From the NCBI GenBank assembly GCA_002281875.1, contig NCHN01000022.1:1-44870 (forward strand): a DNA stretch of 44,870 nucleotides, written 5' to 3'. Shown piece by piece: positions 36,377-44,870 of this stretch; position 1 is the first letter of the stretch; every line of letters begins with the position of its first letter. The notes under the pieces were generated by a model. The model was not told the origin of the DNA. It saw nothing but the letters and a program-made list of their open reading frames with translations, and made no database searches. This DNA comes from Sphingobacteriia bacterium 24-36-13. GTDB taxonomy: Bacteria > Bacteroidota > Bacteroidia > Chitinophagales > Chitinophagaceae. Position numbers and translations under genes: made by a program.

Positions 36377-37459
36377 TTATAATCCGTTCCAACCCTTGAT
36401 GGTAATGGATTGTACGGTAGTGCCAGATGCAGTAGATTCATACACTCGTTGATCTACTAAACCGATTCCTTTTGCGTAGGAAAGTTCCGCTTGTAAGTTT
36501 AATGGAGAATAGGTAGTAGCTCCATCAAGTTTTAATAATAACTCTCTTTTTACGGTGATGATATCTGTATAAAGTGTACCCAATAAAGCCATTTGTCTGC
36601 CTTTATAAAGGGTAGTAATTCTCAATTTTGCCCAACCATATTGCAGTGTGCCATTGATGTTAGCGCCAACATACAAACTATCCGTATCAAAAAACTGTCC
36701 GGGGTTTTTACTTTCATCTAAATAAGTAAAATCCATTTTTAAATTATTCACGATAGTGTCGTAAATGTAGAGGTAATCGAACTCTGGGGTTCCATATTGA
36801 AAATATTTACCAGCTCCATCTTTTCTTAAGAAAACCTGATCGCCAATATTGGTTGTATAGCGGGTATAATTTTGGGTAGCTGTTTGATATATCTGCGGGT
36901 ATAATCCGCTAGAAATGGTAGACCTAAATTCTGGTATTAAACTGCCGCCCACTGCAGGAAAAGCGGGGGTTAATTCATAATTAATGAATCCATTTGCAGT
37001 GATAGGTAAATAGTCGTTGGTACTTGATCCGTTGTTAACTGCGCCAATGGTGGTTATGTCAAAAAAACAAGTGCTGTTTCCAAAATTAACTTGAAAAGTA
37101 AATGTGCCAGGTAAAATGGGACTACCATTTCCTTTTAATTTTATGGTATTTGCCCCCTGCACAAATGCAAAGCCTGAATCTCTGAACCAAATACCATTAA
37201 CCGTATCGGTAAAAATGGTATACTTACCTTGGGTGGTAAAATTAACAGCCACTAGAACATAGTTGCTATCGGTAAGCACTTCTAATTCTTTATACTGCCC
37301 CTTAATGGTGGCTGCTTTACAAATACTAGAACTGTCTAACAAAGTTCCAGTGGCTATTCCTCCAAAACCAGGGCCTTCTGTACTCAATTCTTTTGAACAA
37401 GCAACCAATAATGAAGCCATTAAAACGAACAAGTATAAAAAATGTACCTTCTTTTTCAT
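36377..37459 (-). CDS. putative lipoprotein of unknown function
   Basis: This 360-residue protein has a lipoprotein signal with lipobox L-V-A-C (Cys21), followed by S-K-E-L-S-T-E-G. A beta-rich region at about 45-140 has alternating hydrophobic strands with T-T-Q-G-K-Y-T-I and G-T-F-T-F-Q-V-N-F-G-N-S-T-C-F-F, resembling Ig-like repeats common in Bacteroidota surface proteins. The remainder is unassigned. It lies 17 nt downstream of ldhA on the same strand and may share its transcript, though a functional link is not obvious. Confidence 0.75.
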   Translation of the reverse strand: MKKKVHFLYLFVLMASLLVACSKELSTEGPGFGGIATGTLLDSSSICKAATIKGQYKELEVLTDSNYVLVAVNFTTQGKYTIFTDTVNGIWFRDSGFAFVQGANTIKLKGNGSPILPGTFTFQVNFGNSTCFFDITTIGAVNNGSSTNDYLPITANGFINYELTPAFPAVGGSLIPEFRSTISSGLYPQIYQTATQNYTRYTTNIGDQVFLRKDGAGKYFQYGTPEFDYLYIYDTIVNNLKMDFTYLDESKNPGQFFDTDSLYVGANINGTLQYGWAKLRITTLYKGRQMALLGTLYTDIITVKRELLLKLDGATTYSPLNLQAELSYAKGIGLVDQRVYESTASGTTVQSITIKGWNGL

Positions 37460-37476
37460 TCAAATAAAGATATGAA

Positions 37477-38469
37477 TTACGCCAATAATGCAGCCTGAGT
37501 GTCCAATTTAGCATTTTCAGATAAGAGCTGAATATTATTTAACGTTGTTGTAGCAATTTGCTCCATGGCTTCTTGTGTAAAAAATGCCTGATGCGCCGTA
37601 ATCAAAACATTGGGAAAACTCATCAGCCGCTGAATTTCGTCGTCTTGAATAATGTCTTCAGATAAATTTCTAAAAAATAATTTTTCCTCTTGTTCATACA
37701 CATCAATTCCTAGGGCACTAAGTTGACCAGATTTAAGTGCTTTAATAGCATCTCGAGTGTTGATGAGCCCACCTCTACTTGTATTAATTAATACCACACC
37801 TGGTTTCATATATGCCATGGTTTCTTTATTAATTAAGTGTTTGGTTTGCTCATTTAATGGACAATGCAGCGATATTATATCTGCTTTTAATACTTCTAAC
37901 AATGGCTGGTATTCTACGCCATCTGCTTCTACTTCTTTGTTCGCGATTAAATCAAAAGCAACGACTTTACAACCAAAACCCAGCATGATTTTGCAAAAAG
38001 CCTTCCCAATATTTCCTGTGCCAATTACCCCTACTGTTTTGCCATGTAGGTTATAGCCCAATAAACCTTGTAAGGAAAAATTTTGCTCACGAACTCTATT
38101 ATAGGCTTTATGGGTTTTTCTATTTAGGGTGAGCAACATAGCCACAGCATGTTCAGCCACTGCTTCAGGAGAATAAGCGGGAACCCTGCAAACTTTTATT
38201 CCAGCAGCTTTGGCGGCTTCAATGTCTACATTATTAAATCCTGCACAACGCAGTGCTATTATTTGGGTTTTACCAGCGGCCAATTTTTGAATTACCCCAG
38301 CCGTCACTTTATCATTTACAAAAACACAAACTGCAGTTGCCCCAGCAGCTAAATCGGCGGTTTGCTCACTTAATGGTATATCAATAAAGATTAATTCGTG
38401 TTGATATTGGTTAAATTGGGTAAAAAAAGCCTTATCGTATGGCTGCGCACTAAAAAACACAATTTTCAT
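37477..38469 (-). CDS. ldhA: D-lactate dehydrogenase (2-hydroxyacid dehydrogenase, LdhA type)
   Basis: The product has 330 residues from the chosen ATG (38469); a TTG 13 codons upstream would add a non-family N-terminus. It reduces pyruvate to D-lactate with NADH. The family opening is M-K-I-V-F-F-S-A-Q-P-Y-D. The substrate loop is A-L-R-C-A-G-F-N-N-V-D, the Rossmann motif G-V-I-G-T-G-N-I-G, the catalytic Arg in N-T-S-R-G-G, Glu in V-Y-E-Q-E, and His in T-A-H-Q-A-F. The match to enterobacterial LdhA is close along the whole length. A perfect -7 box ends 3 nt before the ATG. Confidence 0.92.
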   Translation of the reverse strand: MKIVFFSAQPYDKAFFTQFNQYQHELIFIDIPLSEQTADLAAGATAVCVFVNDKVTAGVIQKLAAGKTQIIALRCAGFNNVDIEAAKAAGIKVCRVPAYSPEAVAEHAVAMLLTLNRKTHKAYNRVREQNFSLQGLLGYNLHGKTVGVIGTGNIGKAFCKIMLGFGCKVVAFDLIANKEVEADGVEYQPLLEVLKADIISLHCPLNEQTKHLINKETMAYMKPGVVLINTSRGGLINTRDAIKALKSGQLSALGIDVYEQEEKLFFRNLSEDIIQDDEIQRLMSFPNVLITAHQAFFTQEAMEQIATTTLNNIQLLSENAKLDTQAALLA

Positions 38470-38472
38470 TCC

Positions 38473-38480
38473 CAAATATA
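38473..38480 (-). promoter_or_regulatory. -7 box 3 nt before the ldhA start codon
   Basis: The minus strand reads TATATTTG, perfect TAnnTTTG, then GGA and the ATG at 38469. It predicts a transcript starting at or very near the start codon. The nearest TTG is 25 nt further up, slightly long. Confidence 0.5.
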
Positions 38481-38510
38481 CCGCTAGAAGGCCATTACAG
38501 CAGCCCAAGC

Positions 38511-38546
38511 TTTGGATTTTTATTCGTGGTAGTATCCGTACCTTTG
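38511..38546 (+). promoter_or_regulatory. promoter of ileS
   Basis: TACCTTTG (38539-38546) is a perfect -7 box followed by CA, 35 nt before the ileS ATG. TTTG at 38511-38514 is a possible -33 element with a rather long 24-nt spacer. Confidence 0.5.
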
Positions 38547-38581
38547 CACGAATTTTTTTAACAAGCTATCCGCAGAATATC

Positions 38582-41500
38582 ATGAGTGCAAAATATGCAG
38601 AGTTTTCGGGGTTAAACTTACCAGCTATAGAGCAAGAAATATTGGCCAAGTGGAAGGCCGAATCTGCTTTTGAAAAAAGTATCGATTTAAGAGAAGGGAG
38701 AAAACCTTTTGTGTTTTTTGAGGGACCTCCAAGTGCCAATGGGATGCCTGGAATTCATCATGTAATTTCTAGGACATTGAAAGACATGGTATGCCGTTAC
38801 AAAACCATGCAAGGTTTTCAGGTTAAACGAAAAGGTGGATGGGATACGCATGGTTTGCCTGTGGAGTTAGGGGTAGAAAAAGAATTGGGAATTACCAAAG
38901 AAGATATCGGAAAAAAAATATCCATTGAAGACTATAACCAGAAATGTAGAGAAGCTGTTTTAAGATACAAGAAGGAGTGGGACGATATCACTACTAAAAT
39001 GGGCTATTGGGTTGATTTAGAAAAGCCTTATGTAACTTTTGAAAACAATTATATTGAAACGTTATGGTGGATCTTAAGTACCCTTTACAAAAAAGGTTAC
39101 TTGTACGAAAGTGTGAGTATTCAACCATATTCTCCTGCAGCTGGTACTGGTTTAAGTTCACACGAATTAAACCAACCTGGTACTTATAAAGATGTAAAAG
39201 ATACTTCAGCAGTTGCTATGTTTAAGGCAACACAAGCATCTTTAGACAATAGCAAATGGTTTGCTGGGGTTGATCAAAGCTTACTGGAAAGCAAAGAGGT
39301 TTTCTTCATGGCTTGGACAACCACACCTTGGACCCTGCCTTCTAATTTGGGCTTAACAGTAGGACCAAATATTGACTATGTATTGGTTAAAACATTTAAC
39401 CCTTACACTTTTTTACCCGTTAATGTTATCTTAGCCAAAGCATTGTTGGGTAAGTATTTCAAGCCAGAGGGTGAGAATGGTTCTTTTGATGAATTTAATG
39501 AGAAAACAAAATTGTTGCCATGGACTATTTTGGCAACTTTTAAAGGTGCTGAGATAGAAGGAATGGAGTATGAGCAATTATTGCCTTATGAATCCAATTC
39601 TTTAAAAGCCATTTCAGCAATCACGCCTGATGCAAAACCGTTTAGAGTAATAAGTGGAGACTTCGTTACTACCGAAGATGGTACAGGTATTGTGCATACA
39701 GCCCCTGCATTTGGTGCGGATGACTATAAAGTTGGTAAGAAATTTAATATAGGTATTCTTACCATGGTAGACCGTGAAGGAAAATTTGTGGATGGCTTGG
39801 GGCCATTTAGTAATCGCTATGTAAAAAATTACAAAGACGATCCTGCTTATGTAGATGTGAATGTAGACATCTGCGTGCAGTTGAAGAAAGACAATCGGGC
39901 ATTTAAAGTAGAAAAATATGAACACAGTTACCCGCATTGTTGGAGAACAGACAAACCCATTTTATATTATCCATTAGACGCATGGTTTATTAAAACCACT
40001 GCTGTAAAAGATAGAATGGTTGAACTAAATAAAACCATCAATTGGAAACCAAAGTCTACTGGAGAAGGAAGATTTGGCAACTGGTTAGAAAATATGGTAG
40101 ACTGGAATTTGAGCAGAAGCCGCTATTGGGGTACGCCTTTGCCAGTTTGGAGAACTGAAGATGGTGAAGAAGAAATATGTATTGGTTCAATTGCCGAATT
40201 GAATGAAGGTATTCGTAAAGCCAATGAAATTTTGGGTGGCGATATCAATAAAAATTATTTGCATGAAGGTATTTTAGATTTACATAAACCCTTTGTAGAC
40301 GAGATTATTTTGGTGAGTCCTTCTGGTAAGCCAATGACCCGTGTACCTGATTTAATTGACGTTTGGTTTGATAGTGGTGCAATGCCCTATGCGCAATGGC
40401 ATTATCCTTTTGAGAACAAAGATTTAATAGATAAAGGAGAAGCTTTCCCTGCAGATTTTATTGCAGAAGGAGTAGATCAAACTCGCGGCTGGTTTTATAC
40501 CTTACATGCTTTAGGCGTTATGCTATTTGATAGTGTTGCCTATAAAGCGGTTGTGAGCAACGGATTGGTCTTAGACAAGAATGGGAATAAAATGAGTAAG
40601 CGCCTCGGTAACGTGGTGAATCCATTCGAAACCATTGAGCAATATGGTGCTGATGCAACTAGGTGGTACTTAATTACCAATGCTTCTCCTTGGGATAACC
40701 TAAAGTTTGATATGGCGGGTATTCAAGAAGTGCAACGTAAATTTTTTGGTACGCTTTATAATACCTATCAATTCTTTACCCTCTATGCAAATGTAGATGG
40801 CTTTGCGTACAAGGAGGCTCCAATCCCTTTAGAACAAAGACCTGAAATTGATCGTTGGATTTTATCTTCTTTAAACACGCTCATAAAACAAGTAACCAAT
40901 TATATGAACGACTTTGAGCCAACATTGGCTGGTCGTGCAGTAGAGTCATTTGTGGATGCTCAACTGAGCAATTGGTATGTACGTTTGTGTAGAAGACGTT
41001 TTTGGAAAGGGGAATACGAAACAGATAAGATTAGCGCTTATCAAACGCTGTATGAATGCTTAGAAACAGTGGTGCGATTAATTGCGCCAATATCTCCATT
41101 CTTTAGTGACGCTGTATTTGCTAATTTGAATGCAGTAACCAATCGATTTAATGTGGCGTCTGTTCATCATGCAGATTTTCCTGTTTGTGATGAATCAATG
41201 GTAGATCCATTATTAGAAGAGCGGATGCAATTGGCTCAAGAAACCTGTTCTTTGGTTTTGTCGCTCCGTAAAAAAGTAAATATTAAAGTTAGGCAGCCAT
41301 TACAAAAAGTGATGATTCCTGTACTTGATGTTCAAATGAAGGAACAACTCGAAAAAATGGAAGCTTTAATTAAAGCGGAAGTGAATGTAAAAGAGTTGGA
41401 ATATATCACTGCTACACAGGGAGTCATCAGCAAAAAAATAAAAGCCAATTTTAAAACACTGGGTGCCAAATTAGGGGCTTCTATGAAAGAAGCTGCTGCA

Positions 41501-41953
41501 GCTATTGCTGGGTTTACCCAAGACCAAATTGCTTCATTGGAAGGCGCTGGTTCAATTCAGCTTGCCCTTTCTGCGGGAGAATTTACCATTGATACGGCCG
41601 ATGTAGAAATTACTGCTGAAGATATACCGGGCTGGAGTGTTGCTTCTAAAGGGAAATTGACTGTAGCGCTAGATATTACCCTTTCTGAAGACCTAAAACA
41701 AGAAGGAGCTGCCAGAGAATTTGTAAATCGTGTACAAAATATTAGAAAAGAATCGGGTTTTGAACTAACAGACCGTATATTCGTACAGTTACCCGAAGGC
41801 ACCCCCCTAAAGCCTTCAATTATTAAATTTAACGACTATATTTGCCGCGAAATATTGGCAGATGGCATTGAATGGGTGTTAGATCTTGCGTCTGGCACAC
41901 CGATAGAAGTAAATGACATTGCATTAACCGTGGTTGTAAACAAAAAAGGATAA
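38582..41953 (+). CDS. ileS: isoleucyl-tRNA synthetase, type 2
   Basis: This 1123-residue class I synthetase has the HIGH-equivalent G57-I-H-H60 (after P-S-A-N-G-M-P) and K670-M-S-K-R. The long editing domain with H-G-L-P-V-E and T-A-P-A-F-G-A-D-D-Y, and a C-terminus without the bacterial zinc ribbon, place it in the eukaryote-like type 2 group, usual in Bacteroidota. Type 2 enzymes are generally much less sensitive to mupirocin, so natural tolerance is likely (inference from class). The DksA-like gene starts 5 nt after its stop, so the two form an operon. Confidence 0.97.
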   Translation: MSAKYAEFSGLNLPAIEQEILAKWKAESAFEKSIDLREGRKPFVFFEGPPSANGMPGIHHVISRTLKDMVCRYKTMQGFQVKRKGGWDTHGLPVELGVEKELGITKEDIGKKISIEDYNQKCREAVLRYKKEWDDITTKMGYWVDLEKPYVTFENNYIETLWWILSTLYKKGYLYESVSIQPYSPAAGTGLSSHELNQPGTYKDVKDTSAVAMFKATQASLDNSKWFAGVDQSLLESKEVFFMAWTTTPWTLPSNLGLTVGPNIDYVLVKTFNPYTFLPVNVILAKALLGKYFKPEGENGSFDEFNEKTKLLPWTILATFKGAEIEGMEYEQLLPYESNSLKAISAITPDAKPFRVISGDFVTTEDGTGIVHTAPAFGADDYKVGKKFNIGILTMVDREGKFVDGLGPFSNRYVKNYKDDPAYVDVNVDICVQLKKDNRAFKVEKYEHSYPHCWRTDKPILYYPLDAWFIKTTAVKDRMVELNKTINWKPKSTGEGRFGNWLENMVDWNLSRSRYWGTPLPVWRTEDGEEEICIGSIAELNEGIRKANEILGGDINKNYLHEGILDLHKPFVDEIILVSPSGKPMTRVPDLIDVWFDSGAMPYAQWHYPFENKDLIDKGEAFPADFIAEGVDQTRGWFYTLHALGVMLFDSVAYKAVVSNGLVLDKNGNKMSKRLGNVVNPFETIEQYGADATRWYLITNASPWDNLKFDMAGIQEVQRKFFGTLYNTYQFFTLYANVDGFAYKEAPIPLEQRPEIDRWILSSLNTLIKQVTNYMNDFEPTLAGRAVESFVDAQLSNWYVRLCRRRFWKGEYETDKISAYQTLYECLETVVRLIAPISPFFSDAVFANLNAVTNRFNVASVHHADFPVCDESMVDPLLEERMQLAQETCSLVLSLRKKVNIKVRQPLQKVMIPVLDVQMKEQLEKMEALIKAEVNVKELEYITATQGVISKKIKANFKTLGAKLGASMKEAAAAIAGFTQDQIASLEGAGSIQLALSAGEFTIDTADVEITAEDIPGWSVASKGKLTVALDITLSEDLKQEGAAREFVNRVQNIRKESGFELTDRIFVQLPEGTPLKPSIIKFNDYICREILADGIEWVLDLASGTPIEVNDIALTVVVNKKG

Positions 41954-41958
41954 GACCT

Positions 41959-42993
41959 ATGGCTACAAAGAAACCAGCTCCCAAAAAAGTGGTAAAGGCG
42001 GCTCCAGCCAAAGCTGCAGCAAAACCTGCTGCAAAGGCACCAGCTAAGCCTGCTGCAAAACCAGCGGCCAAAGCGCCTGCTAAACCTGTTGCAAAAGCAC
42101 CAGCGAAACCAGCAGCTAAGCCTGCTGCAAAAGCACCAGCAAAACCTGTTGCGAAACCAGCAGCAAAGCCTGTTGCCAAATCGCCCGCTAAACCTGCTGC
42201 AAAAGCCCCAGCGAAACCAGCAGCAAAGCCTGCTGCTAAAGCGCCCGCTAAACCAGCTGCAAAAGCACCCGTAAAGCCTGTTGCAAAACCTGCTCCAGCT
42301 AAACCTGCTTCTAAACCTGTAGCCAAAGCACCCGTAAAGCCCGCACCAGCGCCAGCTAAGCCTGCTGCTAAAGCTGCTCCTGTTCCTGCTAAACCTGCTG
42401 CCCCAGCACCTGCTCCTGCCAAACCAGTTGCACCTGCTAAACCAGTGGTAAAAGCTCCACCTGCACCTCCTGTAAAACCAGTAAAAAAAGTGCCAGGTCC
42501 CATTAAAGACGTGAAAGTACCTAAGATCAATACCAAATCAAGTGTTACCTATAGCCCAGGCTATACCCCATTAGAAAAAAGAGTAGAAGCACCTAAACCT
42601 CAAGGTCCATTGGTTAAATACAATGACACAGACTTAGCGGAGTTTAGAGACCTAATTAATAAAAAATTAGATGCTGCTAAAAAAGAATTAGCTTATTTAC
42701 AGGGTTTAATTACCCGTAAAGACGAAATGGGTGGAGACAACGACGATGCTCGTTACATGACCATGGAAGATGGAACAATGAGTATGGAAAAAGAACAGTT
42801 AAGTCAAATGGCTAGTCGCCAAATCACTTATATTGACCATTTGGAAAAAGCCATCATGCGTATTGAAAATAAAACTTACGGCATCTGTAGAGTTACCGGC
42901 CGTTTAATTGACAAAGCAAGATTGCGCGCTGTACCACATGCTACTTTAAGCTTAGAAGCTAAACTAGGATTGGTAAAGCCTAATCAAGATTAA
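41959..42993 (+). CDS. TraR/DksA-family regulator fused to a long histone-H1-like Lys/Ala/Pro tail
   Basis: This 344-residue protein has about 170 residues of low-complexity A-K-P-A-A-K-type repeats (about 11-178), a linker, and a DksA-like C-terminal part (about 222-335). That part has a coiled coil (F-R-D-L-I-N-K-K-L-D-A-A-K-K-E-L) with acidic tip residues D-N-D-D, then Y-G-I-C310-R-V-T-G-R-L-I and L-R-A-V-P-H-A-T. Three of the four zinc cysteines of DksA are replaced, so the finger is degenerate. The tail resembles eukaryotic H1 or bacterial HctB/AlgP-like tails and should bind DNA or RNA. It is co-transcribed with ileS. In many Bacteroidota lspA follows this pair; here a terminator follows instead. 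Confidence 0.88.
   Translation: MATKKPAPKKVVKAAPAKAAAKPAAKAPAKPAAKPAAKAPAKPVAKAPAKPAAKPAAKAPAKPVAKPAAKPVAKSPAKPAAKAPAKPAAKPAAKAPAKPAAKAPVKPVAKPAPAKPASKPVAKAPVKPAPAPAKPAAKAAPVPAKPAAPAPAPAKPVAPAKPVVKAPPAPPVKPVKKVPGPIKDVKVPKINTKSSVTYSPGYTPLEKRVEAPKPQGPLVKYNDTDLAEFRDLINKKLDAAKKELAYLQGLITRKDEMGGDNDDARYMTMEDGTMSMEKEQLSQMASRQITYIDHLEKAIMRIENKTYGICRVTGRLIDKARLRAVPHATLSLEAKLGLVKPNQD
41989..42492 (+). repeat. coding low-complexity repeat (Lys-Pro-Ala units)
   Basis: Imperfect tandem units such as AAACCAGCAGC and AAAGCACCAGC encode K-P-A-A / K-A-P-A. Codons vary between units (CCA, CCT, CCC; GCA, GCT, GCG), so it is an old array under protein-level selection, but it is still liable to slippage and length change. 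The minus strand stays open across the array only because of this composition. Confidence 0.9.
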
Positions 42994-43018
42994 TTAGTTC
43001 AACTAAACTAACTGATAC

Positions 43019-43049
43019 AGCCCCGAATTATTTCGGGGCTTTTTATTTT
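43019..43049 (+). terminator. terminator of the ileS operon
   Basis: AGCCCCGAA (43019-43027), loop TTAT, TTCGGGGCT (43032-43040), then TTTTATTTTA. The perfect 9-bp stem lies 26 nt after the DksA-like stop, and its T-run overlaps the stop codon of the converging ABC transporter gene. Confidence 0.93.
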
Positions 43050-44870
43050 ACTTCTTGCATGTCTACTAACTTTCTATAGATTCCCCCTTGGGCTAATAAA
43101 TCATCGTGGGTGCCTCTTTCTGCAATTTCACCCTTCTGTAATACAATGATTTCGTCTGCATGTCTGATGGTACTGAGCCTATGCGCAATTACAATAGATG
43201 TTCTGTTTTGCATCATATTATTAATAGCGTCTTGTACCAATCTTTCACTTTCTGTATCTAATGACGAAGTAGCTTCATCTAAAATAAGTATGGGTGGGTT
43301 CTTTAATACGGCTCTGGCAATAGTTACTCTTTGTCTTTCTCCACCACTTAGTTTGCCACCTCGATCGCCAATATTGGTATGAAAGCCGTCGTCTTTTTTA
43401 TGAATGAAATCCGATGCGTTGGCCACTTTTGCAGCGTGTTCAATGTCTTGATCATTTACATTGTCTATTCCCAATGCAATATTGCCTGCAATGGTATCAT
43501 TGAATAAAATGGGCTCTTGTGTTACAATACCCATCATAGAACGGATGCTGTGTAATGTGTATTCTTTTATATTAATACCATCAATTAAAATTTCACCGCT
43601 ACTAACATCGTGAAATCTTGGAATTAAATCGGCCAAACTACTTTTACCTGCTCCTGATGAACCCACTAATGCAATGGTTTTTCCTTTTTCAATAGTGAGG
43701 TTTATATTTTTTAAAATAGGCGTGTCGTTATAAGAAAAACTCACTTGTTTAAATTCAATGGAATGCTCAAATTGGGTCAAGGTTTTGGCATTGGGCAAGT
43801 CTGTAACGGTAATGGGTGCTTGTAAAATTTCTTCAATACGCTGTATGGCTGCGCTACCTCTTTGTGCATTGTAAAACGCAGTAGACAAGGATTTGGCAGG
43901 ATTGATGATTTGCGTAAAAATGACAATATAGTTAATAAAACCAGTGGCTTCTAAACCCGCTTCGTTGTTTAATACCAATCTTCCTCCAAACCAAAGAATA
44001 CAACTCAACACCATTACTCCCATGAATTCCGACATGGGCGAAGCCAGGTCTTTTCTAAAATTCATTTTATTGCGAATATGGTTCAGGTTATTATTAGTGC
44101 TGAAAAAACGATTGCGTAAAATCTTCTCTGCATTAAATGCTTTAATTACCCTAAGTCCTCCTAATGTTTCATCTAAAATGCTCATCAATGTTCCCAATTC
44201 TTCAGCAGAAGCAGTAGATTGTTTTTTAAGTGATCTACTTATCCTACCTATTAAAAATCCAGTTAGTGGAAGTAGTACCAATAAGAATACAGAAAGTACA
44301 GGACTGATGTAAACCAATACACCCAGAATGATTAAAATATTTAAAGGATCTCGAATTAATCCTTCTAAAGTGCTCATGACACTCCATTCTACTTCGTTGG
44401 CATCATTACTCATTCTACTGATGATATCGCCTTTTTTTTGCTCTGTAAAAAAGCCAATGGGTAGCTGTAAAATTTTGGCATACAAATCAGACCTTAATTT
44501 GGTCATTACATAATTACGCATGGGCGCCAACACCCTAAAAGAAAGATAAGTGAACGCATTTTTGAAAAAAATGGAAATGATGATGATGATACAAATGGCC
44601 CCCAATGCATACACTTCACCCTTTTCTTGAATGAGCAAACTTAAATAGTATTTCAAGTGAGCTAGAATGGCATCTGCCCCATCTGTAGTAAAACTAAGGG
44701 TTGGCTTACTGGTGATTAATTTTTCTTTGGCAAATAACAAGCCTAAGAAAGGGGCCAGCATCACCAATGAAATCAATGAAAAAACGATAGAAAGCAGGTT
44801 GAAAACCACATACAATACAATGTTTTTTCGTTGACTTCGCAGGTAAAATAAGATTCGCTCAAAACGCTTC
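43043..44870 (-). CDS. ABC exporter, MsbA-like fused permease-ATPase (5' end cut by window edge)
   Basis: The frame stays open to the window edge: 18 more in-frame codons (44869-44816, Lys-Arg-Phe-Glu-Arg onward) precede the TTG at 44815, so the true start lies outside. At least 608 residues are visible: six membrane helices, then an ATPase domain with Walker A G-S-S-G-A-G-K-S, Q-loop V-T-Q-E-P, signature L-S-G-G-E-R-Q-R, Walker B I-L-I-L-D-E-A-T-S-S-L-D, and H-loop I-A-H-R-L-S-T. This is the homodimeric type IV exporter family that includes MsbA (lipid A flippase) and multidrug pumps. MsbA is a reasonable guess, but substrate is not shown. Confidence 0.9.
   Translation of the reverse strand, partial: KRFERILFYLRSQRKNIVLYVVFNLLSIVFSLISLVMLAPFLGLLFAKEKLITSKPTLSFTTDGADAILAHLKYYLSLLIQEKGEVYALGAICIIIIISIFFKNAFTYLSFRVLAPMRNYVMTKLRSDLYAKILQLPIGFFTEQKKGDIISRMSNDANEVEWSVMSTLEGLIRDPLNILIILGVLVYISPVLSVFLLVLLPLTGFLIGRISRSLKKQSTASAEELGTLMSILDETLGGLRVIKAFNAEKILRNRFFSTNNNLNHIRNKMNFRKDLASPMSEFMGVMVLSCILWFGGRLVLNNEAGLEATGFINYIVIFTQIINPAKSLSTAFYNAQRGSAAIQRIEEILQAPITVTDLPNAKTLTQFEHSIEFKQVSFSYNDTPILKNINLTIEKGKTIALVGSSGAGKSSLADLIPRFHDVSSGEILIDGINIKEYTLHSIRSMMGIVTQEPILFNDTIAGNIALGIDNVNDQDIEHAAKVANASDFIHKKDDGFHTNIGDRGGKLSGGERQRVTIARAVLKNPPILILDEATSSLDTESERLVQDAINNMMQNRTSIVIAHRLSTIRHADEIIVLQKGEIAERGTHDDLLAQGGIYRKLVDMQEVK

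Noticed and set aside
36366-36380. ATAAAC-TTA-GTTTAT hairpin between the AraC-type and lipoprotein genes
   Set aside because: Only 6 AT-rich pairs and no T-run, so it is too weak to call a terminator.
38470-38508. N-terminal extension of ldhA from an upstream TTG
   Set aside because: The LdhA family begins at the internal Met (38469), and the extension overlaps the -7 box of the gene.
41829-42536. 235-residue Gly/Ala-rich open frame on the minus strand
   Set aside because: It is the reverse complement of the Lys-Pro-Ala repeat of the DksA-like gene. The repeat composition removes stop codons on both strands, and there is no separate start context.

Overview
The window is AT-rich, densely coded chromosomal DNA from a Bacteroidota bacterium, most likely family Chitinophagaceae. 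The evidence is the type IX secretion regulator PorX, a secreted protease with a type IX C-terminal sorting tail, a type-2 (mupirocin-insensitive class) IleRS followed by a DksA-like protein, a dimeric-type GlyRS, an almost complete lack of Shine-Dalgarno signals, and repeated matches to the Bacteroidota promoter -7 box TAnnTTTG. I see no rRNA, IS element, prophage, integron or CRISPR array. No gene-free stretch exceeds 300 bases: the longest are 13022-13213 (holds tRNA-Leu), 9862-10035 and 35293-35445.

Layout. 1-7063 (+): tail of a cut-off gene, porX, a small unknown gene, a PhnP-like metallo-hydrolase, a membrane-anchored helix-hairpin-helix protein, an acyl-CoA dehydrogenase with a textbook terminator, and a TPR sensor histidine kinase. 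7069-9861 (-): a Clp operon clpP-clpP-clpX ending in a 53-residue protein gene. 10036-11610 (+): patatin-like lipase. 11657-20516 (-): trigger factor, tRNA-Leu(UAG), a soluble histidine kinase, a secreted serine hydrolase, an RhlE-type RNA helicase, free methionine-R-sulfoxide reductase, a flippase, and a di-haem peroxidase/MbnP pair. 20579-21354 (+): dtd and a MazG-like hydrolase. 21366-22772 (-): aminopeptidase P. 22869-24335 (+): GlyRS. 24356-28999 (-): a ferredoxin-NADP reductase-like flavoprotein and a 1269-residue subtilase. 29082-33010 (+): a lipoprotein and mfd. 33039-35292 (-): a small protein and gyrB. 35446-36369 (+): AraC-type regulator. 36377-38469 (-): lipoprotein and ldhA. 38582-42993 (+): ileS and the DksA-like protein with an H1-like tail. 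43043-44870 (-): an MsbA-type ABC exporter cut by the window edge.

Functional themes are protein quality control (Clp, trigger factor, msrC, dtd, aminopeptidase P), translation (GlyRS, IleRS, tRNA-Leu), DNA maintenance (gyrB, mfd), and type IX secretion (PorX as regulator, the subtilase as cargo). Most genes are housekeeping. I did not find a clearly new multi-gene system. The items most worth following are: five genes whose start codons sit 3-7 nt after a perfect -7 box (probable leaderless or near-leaderless mRNAs); a 17-bp hairpin that looks like the helicase terminator while holding the next gene's start codon in its loop; the small protein at the end of the clp operon; the MbnP/MbnH-like pair; and an AraC-type regulator with a five-cysteine cluster.
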